Below, piece after piece: positions 5,432-12,567 of a DNA stretch of 12,567 nucleotides. Numbering within the stretch: position 1 is the stretch's first letter; every line of letters starts with the position of its first letter. The stretch spans positions 1 through 12,567 of the forward strand of contig UQSX01000085.1 in the NCBI GenBank assembly GCA_900543715.1, written 5' to 3'. The position numbers and the translations under genes are program-made. The stretch comes from an uncultured Blautia sp. GTDB taxonomy: Bacteria > Bacillota > Clostridia > Lachnospirales > Lachnospiraceae. The notes beneath the pieces are model-generated. The model was not told the origin of the DNA. It saw nothing but the letters and a program-made list of their open reading frames with translations, and made no database searches.

Positions 5432-6013
5432 ATGAGCTTAGTACCATATGTCATTGAACAGACCAGCCGTGGAGAGAGAAGCTACGACATTTATTCCAGA
5501 TTATTAAAAGACAGGATCATTTTCCTGGGAGAAGAAGTAACAGATGTGTCCGCAAACCTGATCGTGGCACAGCTTCTTTTCCTGGAATCTGAGGATCCGG
5601 GGAAGGATATCCACTTATATATCAACAGCCCGGGAGGATCTGTCAGCGCAGGCATGGCAATCTATGATACCATGCAGTATATTAAGTGCGATGTGTCCAC
5701 CATCTGTATGGGACTGGCAGCCAGTATGGGAGCCTTTCTTCTGGCAGGGGGCACCAAAGGAAAACGTATGGCTCTTCCCAATGCGGAAATTATGATACAT
5801 CAGCCTTCCGGCGGCGCCAAAGGTCAGGCAACAGAGATTGAGATTGTGGCAGAGCAGATTCTGAAGACTAAGCACAGACTGAATTCTATTCTGGCACAGA
5901 ACACAGGCCAGACCCTGGAGACAATTGCGCAAGATACCGAGAGAGATAACTATATGACTGCCCAGGAGGCAAAGGATTATGGTTTGATCGACATGGTTAT
6001 CGAGCATAGATAG
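5432..6013 (+). CDS. clpP: ATP-dependent Clp protease proteolytic subunit
   Basis: The 193-residue serine peptidase has the normal ClpP length. Fourteen copies form the two-ring barrel that degrades proteins fed in by ClpX or ClpC. The catalytic triad is complete: Ser98 in GLAASMGA, His123 in MIHQP and Asp172 in ERDNYM. The oxyanion-strand segment [11 protein letters not shown] is at 64-74. The N terminus ([21 protein letters not shown]) is that of housekeeping ClpP1-type proteins, with only a few residues that could be trimmed. AGGAGG (5420-5425) lies 6 bases before the ATG. It is followed after 85 bases, which contain a stem-loop, by its partner clpX. Confidence 0.98.
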   Translation: MSLVPYVIEQTSRGERSYDIYSRLLKDRIIFLGEEVTDVSANLIVAQLLFLESEDPGKDIHLYINSPGGSVSAGMAIYDTMQYIKCDVSTICMGLAASMGAFLLAGGTKGKRMALPNAEIMIHQPSGGAKGQATEIEIVAEQILKTKHRLNSILAQNTGQTLETIAQDTERDNYMTAQEAKDYGLIDMVIEHR

Positions 6014-6024
6014 TGACTGAAGAC

Positions 6025-6054
6025 AAGACTCCTGCAGGTATATGCGGGGGTCTT
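6025..6054 (+). terminator. Stem-loop between clpP and clpX, possible partial terminator
   Basis: AAGACTCCTGCA (6025-6036) pairs with TGCGGGGGTCTT (6043-6054): 12 pairs including two G-U, around the 6-base loop GGTATA. The tail TCCGCTTT is only weakly T-rich. It is best read as an attenuator or RNA-processing barrier within the operon rather than a full stop. Confidence 0.5.
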
Positions 6055-6098
6055 TCCGCTTTCAGGACGATTAAGGGTAAAACAGAAAGGAAAGAATA

Positions 6099-7403
6099 AT
6101 GGCAATGAAGGGAAATGATATTAAAATCAGGTGTTCCTTTTGCGGTAAGACAGATGACCAGGTAAAGAAATTGATCGCAGGGCCTAACGGCACTTATATC
6201 TGTGATGAGTGTGTGGGAATCTGCGCAGAGATTATTGATGAAGAGCTGGGAGCCGATTTTGAGAGTGAGATGTCTGATGAGATCAATCTGCTCAAGCCTC
6301 AGGAGATCAAAAAGTTTTTAGATGAGTATGTGATCGGACAGGAAGATGCGAAAAAGGTTCTTTCTGTAGCCGTATATAATCATTATAAAAGAGTATTGGC
6401 AGGCAGTACCTCAGAGGTAGAGCTGCAGAAGAGCAACATTCTCATGCTGGGCCCTACGGGTTCAGGTAAGACTCTTTTGGCTCAGACACTGGCAAGGCTT
6501 CTGAACGTGCCTTTTGCTATTGCAGATGCTACTACGCTGACAGAGGCAGGATATGTGGGAGAAGATGTGGAAAATATCCTTCTGAAGCTTATACAGGCAG
6601 CGGATTATGACATTGAGCGGGCCCAGTATGGAATTATTTATATAGATGAGATTGACAAGATCACCAGAAAGTCAGAGAATGCCTCTATTACCAGAGATGT
6701 ATCCGGGGAAGGCGTACAGCAGGCACTTTTAAAGATCGTAGAGGGTACAGTGGCCAATGTGCCTCCTCAGGGAGGAAGAAAGCATCCTCAGCAGGAATTT
6801 ATCCAGATTGATACCACAAACATTCTTTTTATCTGCGGAGGAGCCTTCGAAGGGCTGGATAAGATCATTGAGACAAGAAAAGATACAAAATCTATTGGCT
6901 TTAATACTGTGATCACATCTCCCCAGGAGAAAAATGTGGGAGAACTGCTGAAAGAAGTTATGCCTCAGGATCTGGTACGTTTTGGCCTGATCCCGGAATT
7001 TGTGGGACGTGTGCCGGTAGTAGTTTCTCTGAATGCGCTGGACCGCCAGGCTTTGGTCCAGATCCTGACAGAGCCCAAAAATTCTCTGGTACGGCAGTAT
7101 CAGGCTCTTTTTGATCTGGATGGAATCGAGCTGAAATTTGATGAAGGCGCTCTGGAAGCAATTGCAGATAAGTCTATGGAAAGAAAGACAGGTGCCAGAG
7201 GACTGCGGGCGATCATGGAAAGCGTACTCATGGATATCATGTATACATCTCCTTCCGATGAGAGCATCAGTTCCTGTACCATAACAAAAGAAGCAGTGGA
7301 GGGAAAAGAGCCTCCGGTTCTGGAACACAGGGAGCTTCCGGCTCCGTCCAGGAGAAGCAAAAACGGCACAAGAAAGAAAAAAGAAGCCCCTGAAATTGCG
7401 TAA
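6099..7403 (+). CDS. clpX: ATP-dependent Clp protease ATP-binding subunit ClpX
   Basis: The 434-residue AAA+ unfoldase recognises substrates and threads them into ClpP. In order: an N-terminal zinc-binding domain with Cys12, Cys15, Cys35 and Cys38; Walker A GPTGSGKT at 118-125; pore loop GYVGED at 151-156; Walker B IIYIDEID at 179-186; an RKH-like basic stretch GGRKHPQ; the IGF loop (KSIGFN) that docks on ClpP; and the sensor-2 motif GARGLR. The IGF loop shows that it is a true ClpP partner. The C-terminal tail is short and very basic ([11 protein letters not shown]). The start at 6099 is chosen because AGGA (6088-6091) is 7 bases away, against 13 bases for the ATG at 6105. Lon follows after 30 bases. 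Confidence 0.98.
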   Translation: MAMKGNDIKIRCSFCGKTDDQVKKLIAGPNGTYICDECVGICAEIIDEELGADFESEMSDEINLLKPQEIKKFLDEYVIGQEDAKKVLSVAVYNHYKRVLAGSTSEVELQKSNILMLGPTGSGKTLLAQTLARLLNVPFAIADATTLTEAGYVGEDVENILLKLIQAADYDIERAQYGIIYIDEIDKITRKSENASITRDVSGEGVQQALLKIVEGTVANVPPQGGRKHPQQEFIQIDTTNILFICGGAFEGLDKIIETRKDTKSIGFNTVITSPQEKNVGELLKEVMPQDLVRFGLIPEFVGRVPVVVSLNALDRQALVQILTEPKNSLVRQYQALFDLDGIELKFDEGALEAIADKSMERKTGARGLRAIMESVLMDIMYTSPSDESISSCTITKEAVEGKEPPVLEHRELPAPSRRSKNGTRKKKEAPEIA

Positions 7404-7433
7404 AAGAACACAAAAGCAAAAGGAGGAGCGAGC

Positions 7434-9764
7434 ATGAGAGACACGATACAATATTTGCCGGCCATCGCTCTGAGAGGCACTACCATTCTTCCCGGCATGA
7501 TCGTACATTTTGATGTAAGCAGAAAAAAATCTGTGAAGGCTTTAGAAAAAGCCATGGTGGAGGACCAGAGAGTTTTCCTCATTACCCAGAAGATCCCCCA
7601 GACAGAGGAGCCGGGCCAGGAGGATTTATATAGGATCGGTACCATTGCAGTGATCAAACAGCTGGTAAAAACAAAGAATGGGATCATCCAGGTCCTTGTA
7701 GAGGGAACAGAAAGAGGAGAGCTTCTGCATCTGGATGAGGAAGGCCAGTATCTGGAAGCTGAGGTGGCAGTTTTTGACCAGTCTGCGATCAGCTCTCTGG
7801 ATGGAAACGTAAAAGAGGCCATGCTCAGAGGAATTAAAGAAATCTTTATCCGGTACTGTAATGAAAATCCGAAGCTGAGCAAGGACCTGGCGGGGCAGAT
7901 TTTAGAATTAAATGATGTTGAAAAGGTCATCGATCAGATATCGGTAAATCTTCCTATGAAATATGAAGATAAGCAGAAGATCCTGGAAGCTGTTTCCCTG
8001 GAGGACCGGTACGAGGTGCTGGGCATGATCCTGACCAATGAAGTGCAGATCATGGAAATCCGCATGGAGCTTAATAAAAAAGTAAAAGAGCGGGTAGATA
8101 AAAACCAGAGAGACTACATTCTCAGAGAGCAGATGAAGGTTATCCAGGAAGAACTGGGAGACGGAGATACCGTGTCTGAGGCAGACCAGTTCCGGGAGCA
8201 GGCCGGAAAGCTGAAAGCTTCCAAGGAAGTAAAAGAGCGGATCTATAAGGAAATCGACAGATTCAAAAAATCTGCGGCAGTCCAGGCGGAGGCAGGCGTT
8301 ATGCGCAGCTATATAGAGACATTGCTGTCCCTGCCCTGGGATAAAGCTTCCAGAGACAGCCGGAACCTGAAGGAAGCAAACAGAATTCTTGAGGAAGATC
8401 ACTACGGACTGGAAAAGGTAAAGGAAAGAATCATGGAATTTTTGGCAGTCCGGGCCCTCACTAAGAAGGGAGAAAGTCCCATTTTATGTCTGTCAGGACC
8501 TCCGGGTACAGGAAAGACCTCTATTGCCAGGTCAGTGGCCAGAGCCCTTCACAAGGAATATGTAAGAATTTCCCTGGGAGGAGTGCGGGACGAAGCAGAG
8601 ATCCGCGGTCATAGAAGAACCTATATTGGAGCTATGCCGGGAAGAATCGCCAATGGATTGATTCAGGCAGGGGTGAAGAATCCCCTTATGCTCCTGGATG
8701 AGATTGATAAAGTGAGCAGCGACTACAAGGGGGATACTTCATCAGCACTTTTGGAAGTCCTTGATTCTGAGCAGAATGTGAAATTCCGGGATAATTATGT
8801 GGAAATTCCCCTGGATCTGTCAGAAGTGCTGTTTATTGCCACGGCAAATGACCTTCAGACGATACCAAGACCTCTTCTGGACAGAATGGAAGTTATTGAG
8901 ATCAGCAGTTATACGGAGAATGAAAAATGGCATATTGGCTGGGAACATCTGATTCCTAAACAGATAAAGGCCCATGGATTGAAAGCGGATCAGCTTGAGA
9001 TCAAGGAAGATGCTTTACGTGAGATCATTACCGGCTATACAAAAGAGGCAGGTGTCCGGAATCTGGAGAGAAAGATTGGAGATATCTGCCGGAAGTCTGC
9101 CAGAAAGATTATGGAAGAGAAGGAAGAAAAAGTGGTGGTCACCCCGGATAATCTGAAAGATTTTCTGGGAAGAGCCAGATATACCCGTCAGAAGAAGAAT
9201 CAGAGCGACGAGGTGGGAATTGTCCGTGGACTGGCATGGACCAGTGTAGGAGGAGATACCCTTCAGATCGAGGTCAACCTCATGCCTGGAAAAGGAGAAT
9301 TTCTGCTTACCGGACAGCTGGGAGATGTGATGAAAGAATCTGCCCAGGCAGGTATCAGCTACATCCGGTCCGTAGCAGATCAATACAACATTGATCCGGA
9401 ATTTTTCCAGAAACATGATCTACATATCCATATCCCGGAAGGAGCTGTTCCAAAGGATGGGCCCTCTGCCGGAATTACCATGGCTACAGCCATGCTGTCT
9501 GCGATCACCGGGACTCCGGTGAAAGCCAATGTGGCTATGACAGGAGAGATAACCTTAAGAGGCAGGGTTCTTCCTATCGGAGGCTTAAAGGAGAAGCTTC
9601 TGGCAGCCAAAAGCGCAGGAATCGAGAAGGTGCTGATACCCCGGGAAAATCAGGCGGACGTGGCTGAGATGGATCAGGAGATCATCCAGGGATTGGAAAT
9701 CATTGCTGTCAATACGATGGAAGAAGTGCTGAAACATGCACTGGCAGCAGAACAGAACTCTTAG
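7434..9764 (+). CDS. lon: ATP-dependent endopeptidase La (Lon protease)
   Basis: The 776-residue length is normal for bacterial LonA, a cytosolic hexameric protease for misfolded and regulatory proteins. In order: the N-terminal substrate-binding LAN domain (about 1-200, starting [15 protein letters not shown]); a coiled helical region; the AAA+ module with Walker A GPPGTGKT at 355-362 and Walker B LLDEID at 420-425; and the C-terminal Ser-Lys protease domain. The catalytic dyad is Ser678 in KDGPSAG and Lys721 in GGLKEK, at the 43-residue spacing of E. coli Lon. There is no membrane segment, so it is not LonB. AGGAGG (7421-7426) lies 7 bases before the ATG. It sits between clpX (30 bases) and ysxC (16 bases), so it is probably co-transcribed with both. 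No CIRCE or CtsR box is visible upstream. Confidence 0.98.
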   Translation: MRDTIQYLPAIALRGTTILPGMIVHFDVSRKKSVKALEKAMVEDQRVFLITQKIPQTEEPGQEDLYRIGTIAVIKQLVKTKNGIIQVLVEGTERGELLHLDEEGQYLEAEVAVFDQSAISSLDGNVKEAMLRGIKEIFIRYCNENPKLSKDLAGQILELNDVEKVIDQISVNLPMKYEDKQKILEAVSLEDRYEVLGMILTNEVQIMEIRMELNKKVKERVDKNQRDYILREQMKVIQEELGDGDTVSEADQFREQAGKLKASKEVKERIYKEIDRFKKSAAVQAEAGVMRSYIETLLSLPWDKASRDSRNLKEANRILEEDHYGLEKVKERIMEFLAVRALTKKGESPILCLSGPPGTGKTSIARSVARALHKEYVRISLGGVRDEAEIRGHRRTYIGAMPGRIANGLIQAGVKNPLMLLDEIDKVSSDYKGDTSSALLEVLDSEQNVKFRDNYVEIPLDLSEVLFIATANDLQTIPRPLLDRMEVIEISSYTENEKWHIGWEHLIPKQIKAHGLKADQLEIKEDALREIITGYTKEAGVRNLERKIGDICRKSARKIMEEKEEKVVVTPDNLKDFLGRARYTRQKKNQSDEVGIVRGLAWTSVGGDTLQIEVNLMPGKGEFLLTGQLGDVMKESAQAGISYIRSVADQYNIDPEFFQKHDLHIHIPEGAVPKDGPSAGITMATAMLSAITGTPVKANVAMTGEITLRGRVLPIGGLKEKLLAAKSAGIEKVLIPRENQADVAEMDQEIIQGLEIIAVNTMEEVLKHALAAEQNS

Positions 9765-9780
9765 ATATGGAGGAAAATAC

Positions 9781-10374
9781 ATGGTTATAAAACATGTGGC
9801 ACTGGACACTGTGTGCGGGATCACCAGCATTCTGCCTGAGAATCAGGTGCCGGAAATCGCATTTGCGGGGAAATCCAATGTGGGAAAATCATCTCTGATC
9901 AATGCACTGATGAACAGAAAATCCCTGGCCCGCACCAGTGCGTCACCGGGAAAGACCCAGACGATCAATTTTTATAATATTAATCACGAGATGTATTTGG
10001 TGGACCTTCCCGGATACGGCTACGCAAAAGTTTCTCAATCAGTCAAGGAGCAGTGGGGAAAGCTGATCGAGCGCTACCTTCACCATTCAAAACAGCTGAA
10101 AGCCGTATTTCTGCTGGTGGATATCCGTCATAGACCATCTGAAAATGACAAGCTTATGTATGACTGGATCGTCCATAACGGATATGCACCGATCATCATT
10201 GCCACAAAGGCAGATAAATTAAAAAGAAGTCAGATCCAAAAACATATAAAGGAAGTCCGGGATGGCTTGGGACTCCCTTCTGAAACAGCAGTGATTCCTT
10301 TTTCTGCTCTGTCGAAACAGGGAAGAGATGAAATATGGGATCTGATGGAAGAACTTTTACGCCAGTCTTCCTGA
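9781..10374 (+). CDS. ysxC: Ribosome biogenesis GTP-binding protein YsxC/EngB (YihA)
   Basis: The 197-residue TRAFAC-class GTPase is needed for late assembly of the 50S ribosomal subunit and is essential in many bacteria. All G motifs are visible: G1 GKSNVGKS at 30-37, G2 threonines in PGKTQTINFY (56-65), G3 DLPGYG at 75-80, G4 TKAD at 142-145 and G5 SALSK near the C terminus. The start at 9781 is chosen because GGAGG (9769-9773) is 7 bases upstream and because it gives the family's normal N terminus. An in-frame ATG at 9736 would overlap lon and lacks a ribosome site. The lon-ysxC neighbourhood is common in Firmicutes, which supports the call and suggests translation soon after lon on the same mRNA. 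Confidence 0.97.
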   Translation: MVIKHVALDTVCGITSILPENQVPEIAFAGKSNVGKSSLINALMNRKSLARTSASPGKTQTINFYNINHEMYLVDLPGYGYAKVSQSVKEQWGKLIERYLHHSKQLKAVFLLVDIRHRPSENDKLMYDWIVHNGYAPIIIATKADKLKRSQIQKHIKEVRDGLGLPSETAVIPFSALSKQGRDEIWDLMEELLRQSS

Positions 10375-10394
10375 TATAGAAAAGAAGGTAAAAT

Positions 10395-11579
10395 ATGTTA
10401 AAGGGAATAATTTTTGATATGGATGGCGTTTTGATCAACAGCGAGCCCTTTCATTACAGAGTCTGGAAAGAAACTCTTAAGGAAAGAGGAGTAGATCTGG
10501 ATTATGATATTTATAAGGACTGTATCGGCTCCACCATGGGATTTCTGATGGGGCTTCTCCATAAACACTATGGGATCAGTTTCCAGGATTCTTCTCTGGT
10601 AAGAGAGATGAGAAAAAAGAAGGAGGAGCTGATGAAGAAAGAAGGCTATCCTCCCTTAATCCCTTATGTGAAAGAACTTCTCCAGAAGCTTGCAAGGCAG
10701 GGATACCGGATGGCGGTGGCTTCTTCTTCTCCCCAGCTCTATATTGAAGAGGTTACCCGGCACTGGGAGATAGGCCAGTATTTTGACAAGCTGGTCAGTG
10801 GTGAGTCTGTGGAAAAACCTAAACCTGCGCCGGATGTTTTTTTGAAAGCGGCAGGGGAGCTGGGACTGCGCCCGGAGGAGTGCATGGTGGTGGAAGACTC
10901 GGAAAATGGCTGCAGAGCAGCAAGAAATGCGGGGATTACCTGTATGGCCTATTATAATCCAGATTCAGGAAAACAAGATCTGGGAAGCGCCTACATGGTG
11001 ATAGAAGGATATGAGGAGATCGACAGTGCCTTTATGGAAAAGGTTTACTGTCACAGTCATCATCTTCCCGCGGTTGTCTGTGAGACAGATCGTCTTTTAA
11101 TACGGGAAATGAAAAAAGAGGATATCCCCCGGTTAATGGAAATATGCAGCCAGGAAACTTCCAGAGATGCCTGCGAAGGCGTGGCCAAACCCCTTTCAGA
11201 GGAGCTGGAAGGATTTGACGCTTATCGTTCCTACATGTATGAGCTCTGCGATATGGGATACTGGTCAGTGCTGAAAAAGGATACCGGGGAGATTATTGGA
11301 AGAGCTGGGATAGAACCTAAGTTCTGGAACCGAAAAAAAACTGTTGTGGAGATGGGCTATATCATAGATGAAAAGTACCGGCGGCAGGGGTATGCCTATG
11401 AAGCCTGCCAGGGAATCATACAGGAATCGGCCAAAAGAGGGGCGGTTTATCTGCACTGCCGGATAAAAAGCGGAAATAAGGCTTCTGTGAATCTGGCAGA
11501 AAAGCTGGGATTTCAGAAGATCGATTATCATCTGGAGGATGACGGAGATGACATGGAAGTCTGGCGATATACCTGTTGA
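10395..11579 (+). CDS. Two-domain protein: HAD-family phosphatase fused to GNAT N-acetyltransferase
   Basis: One open frame of 394 residues holds two enzymes. Residues 1 to about 215 form a HAD subfamily IA domain like beta-phosphoglucomutase and small sugar phosphatases. It has motif I DMDGV with Asp8 and Asp10, motif II VASSS at 108-112, motif III Lys143 in KPAPDVF, and motif IV VVEDSENG with Glu167 and Asp168. Residues about 230-394 form a GNAT domain of the RimJ/RimL type, starting TDRLLIRE, with the acetyl-CoA-binding RRQGYA at 329-334 and a late NKASVNLAEKLGF helix. The link (219-229) contains CHSHH. Both active sites look intact. Substrates are unknown; a phosphate-removing step paired with acetylation of the same metabolite is speculation. 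AGAAGG (10383-10388) lies 6 bases before the ATG. It sits 20 bases after ysxC and 24 before ecfA1. Confidence 0.92.
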   Translation: MLKGIIFDMDGVLINSEPFHYRVWKETLKERGVDLDYDIYKDCIGSTMGFLMGLLHKHYGISFQDSSLVREMRKKKEELMKKEGYPPLIPYVKELLQKLARQGYRMAVASSSPQLYIEEVTRHWEIGQYFDKLVSGESVEKPKPAPDVFLKAAGELGLRPEECMVVEDSENGCRAARNAGITCMAYYNPDSGKQDLGSAYMVIEGYEEIDSAFMEKVYCHSHHLPAVVCETDRLLIREMKKEDIPRLMEICSQETSRDACEGVAKPLSEELEGFDAYRSYMYELCDMGYWSVLKKDTGEIIGRAGIEPKFWNRKKTVVEMGYIIDEKYRRQGYAYEACQGIIQESAKRGAVYLHCRIKSGNKASVNLAEKLGFQKIDYHLEDDGDDMEVWRYTC

Positions 11580-11603
11580 TGGAAAAGGGAGAAACAAAGG
11601 ACT

Positions 11604-12449
11604 ATGGAAATCATAAAAGCCAGAAAGTTAAAATATGATTATTTAAAATATGATGACAATGGACAGCCCAGCGAAAGGTCTACGGCAGTTGAAAATGTAG
11701 ATCTGGACATCCAGCCGGGACAGTTTATTTCTATATTGGGACATAATGGTTCCGGAAAATCTACCTTGGCAAAACACATGAATGCACTGCTGATCCCTTC
11801 CGAAGGGACAATTTGGGTAGATGGGATGGATACATCTATGGAGCCTGAACTGTGGAAAATCCGACAGAAAGCTGGAATGGTATTTCAGAATCCGGACAAT
11901 CAGATCATCGGAACCGTAGTGGAAGAGGATGTAGGTTTTGGCCCGGAAAATCTGGGGATTCGCACAGAAGGTATTTGGAGCAGAGTAAACAAAAGCCTGG
12001 AGGCTGTGGGAATGACAGCCTTTCGCCACCGTTCTCCCAATAAGCTCTCTGGAGGACAAAAGCAGAGAGTGGCAATTGCAGGAGTTATGGCTATGCAGCC
12101 AAAATGTATCATTATGGATGAACCTACGGCCATGCTGGATCCAAACGGCAGGAAAGAGGTATTGGAGGCAGTCCATGAGCTGAACAGACAGGAAGGGATT
12201 ACCGTGATCCTTATTACTCATTATATGGAGGAAGTGATTGATTCTGACCGTGTATTCGTGATGGATCAGGGCCATGTGGTTATGCAGGGAACGCCCAGAG
12301 AGATTTTTTCCAGAGTAGAGGAGCTGAAGGCCTACCGTCTGGACGTGCCTCAGGTAACTCTTCTGGCATACGAACTGAAAAAAGCAGGGATCCGTCTTCC
12401 AGACGGAATACTGACGATAAAGGAATTGGTGGATGCGTTATGTCATTAA
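11604..12449 (+). CDS. ecfA1: Energy-coupling factor transporter ATP-binding protein EcfA1
   Basis: The 281-residue ABC ATPase is one half of the EcfA1-EcfA2 motor, which with membrane protein EcfT powers uptake of vitamins and metal ions by exchangeable S components. Motifs: Walker A GHNGSGKS at 46-53, Q-loop FQNPDNQ with Gln95, signature LSGGQKQR at 148-155, Walker B IIMDEP at 169-174, D-loop MLDP, and switch His206 in ITHYMEE. The FQNPDNQ form of the Q-loop and a C-terminal domain of about 50 residues are typical of ECF ATPases, not general importers. The ribosome site is unclear: AAGGGAG is 12 bases away and AAAGG only 3, so expression may lean on the preceding gene. The stop overlaps the start of ecfA2 by 10 bases, implying translational coupling. 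Confidence 0.95.
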   Translation: MEIIKARKLKYDYLKYDDNGQPSERSTAVENVDLDIQPGQFISILGHNGSGKSTLAKHMNALLIPSEGTIWVDGMDTSMEPELWKIRQKAGMVFQNPDNQIIGTVVEEDVGFGPENLGIRTEGIWSRVNKSLEAVGMTAFRHRSPNKLSGGQKQRVAIAGVMAMQPKCIIMDEPTAMLDPNGRKEVLEAVHELNRQEGITVILITHYMEEVIDSDRVFVMDQGHVVMQGTPREIFSRVEELKAYRLDVPQVTLLAYELKKAGIRLPDGILTIKELVDALCH

Positions 12450-12567
12450 AATTAGAACATGTTACCTATACTTATAATCCGGGGACAGCCTATGAGACTC
12501 ACGCTTTAAAGGATGTATCCCTGGAAATCCCCAAGGGACAGTTTGCAGGTGTCATCGGCCATACGGG
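12440..12567 (+). CDS. ecfA2: Energy-coupling factor transporter ATP-binding protein EcfA2, 5' part only
   Basis: The first 42 codons are present before the window ends. The reading begins [15 protein letters not shown], followed by [14 protein letters not shown] and the start of a Walker A motif, GHTG. This matches the N terminus of EcfA2, whose Walker A begins GHTGSGKS. The ATG overlaps the last 10 bases of ecfA1 in another frame, with GGTGG (12428-12432) 7 bases upstream as a plausible ribosome site. Its place directly after ecfA1 supports the pairing. ecfT would be expected next, outside the window. Confidence 0.93.
   Translation, partial: MSLKLEHVTYTYNPGTAYETHALKDVSLEIPKGQFAGVIGHT

Noticed and set aside
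5615..6007. Antisense open frame of 130 codons opposite clpP
   Set aside because: It is a shadow of clpP, whose catalytic triad is complete; there is no ribosome site.
6729..7508. Long antisense open frame of 259 codons opposite clpX and the lon start
   Set aside because: It is in mirror frame to well-supported genes, its product is low in recognisable motifs and rich in Cys/His/Ser, and it has no matching ribosome site or promoter. It is a shadow of coding bias.
7100..7930. Antisense open frame of 276 codons opposite clpX/lon
   Set aside because: The product is Ser/Phe-rich, as expected from the reverse complement of Lys/Glu-rich genes, and it overlaps another antisense frame. No start signals support it.
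9736..9780. Upstream in-frame ATG for ysxC that would overlap lon
   Set aside because: It has no ribosome site and adds 15 residues absent from the family. The ATG at 9781 has GGAGG at the right distance.
11643..12275. Antisense open frame of 210 codons opposite ecfA1
   Set aside because: It lies fully inside a gene with all ABC ATPase motifs intact. The His/Cys-rich product matches no family.
1..12567. Mobile element, CRISPR array, phage or toxin-antitoxin genes
   Set aside because: No transposase, integrase, tandem repeat array or recognisable toxin/antitoxin motifs were found. Gene content and codon style are uniform across the window.

Overview
The window looks like chromosomal DNA of a Gram-positive, moderate-GC Clostridia, most likely family Lachnospiraceae (Blautia/Dorea/Ruminococcus-like gut bacterium). 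This is inferred from strong AGGAGG-type ribosome binding sites, the purine-rich codon style, a lipoprotein-type solute-binding protein, energy-coupling factor (ECF) transporter ATPases, and the gene order tig-clpP-clpX-lon-ysxC. It is mostly housekeeping sequence. I see no mobile element, CRISPR array, prophage or defence system, and no gene-free stretch longer than about 210 bases.

Left part (1-3098): the end of a tRNA-Met gene, cut by the window edge, and a proC gene on the minus strand share a bidirectional hairpin terminator. A divergent promoter region separates proC from a small cysteine-containing protein of unknown function. Next comes a lone NMT1/THI5-type solute-binding lipoprotein with no permease or ATPase beside it. 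It converges on a minus-strand CYTH (triphosphate tunnel) enzyme across a long two-tier hairpin.

Middle (3099-10374): the CYTH gene and a DJ-1/PfpI family gene are divergent, with promoters that overlap and are flanked by an 11-bp inverted repeat. A leader with repeated short motifs then precedes the protein quality-control cluster: trigger factor, the ClpP peptidase, its ClpX unfoldase, the Lon protease and the ribosome-assembly GTPase YsxC/EngB. All five run in one direction with short gaps. Together they fold nascent chains, degrade misfolded or tagged proteins and support 50S subunit maturation. A stem-loop between clpP and clpX may adjust the ratio of the two.

Right part (10395-12567): 20 bases after ysxC comes a two-domain protein that fuses a HAD phosphatase to a GNAT acetyltransferase. 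After a further 24 bases come the ECF transporter ATPase genes ecfA1 and ecfA2, which overlap; ecfA2 runs off the window. There is no visible terminator between tig and ecfA2 other than the weak clpP-clpX hairpin, so a long co-transcribed unit is possible.

Nothing here is clearly an undescribed system. The points most worth a second look are the HAD-GNAT fusion, the overlapping divergent promoters with the inverted repeat, the repeats around the tig promoter, and the orphan binding protein.
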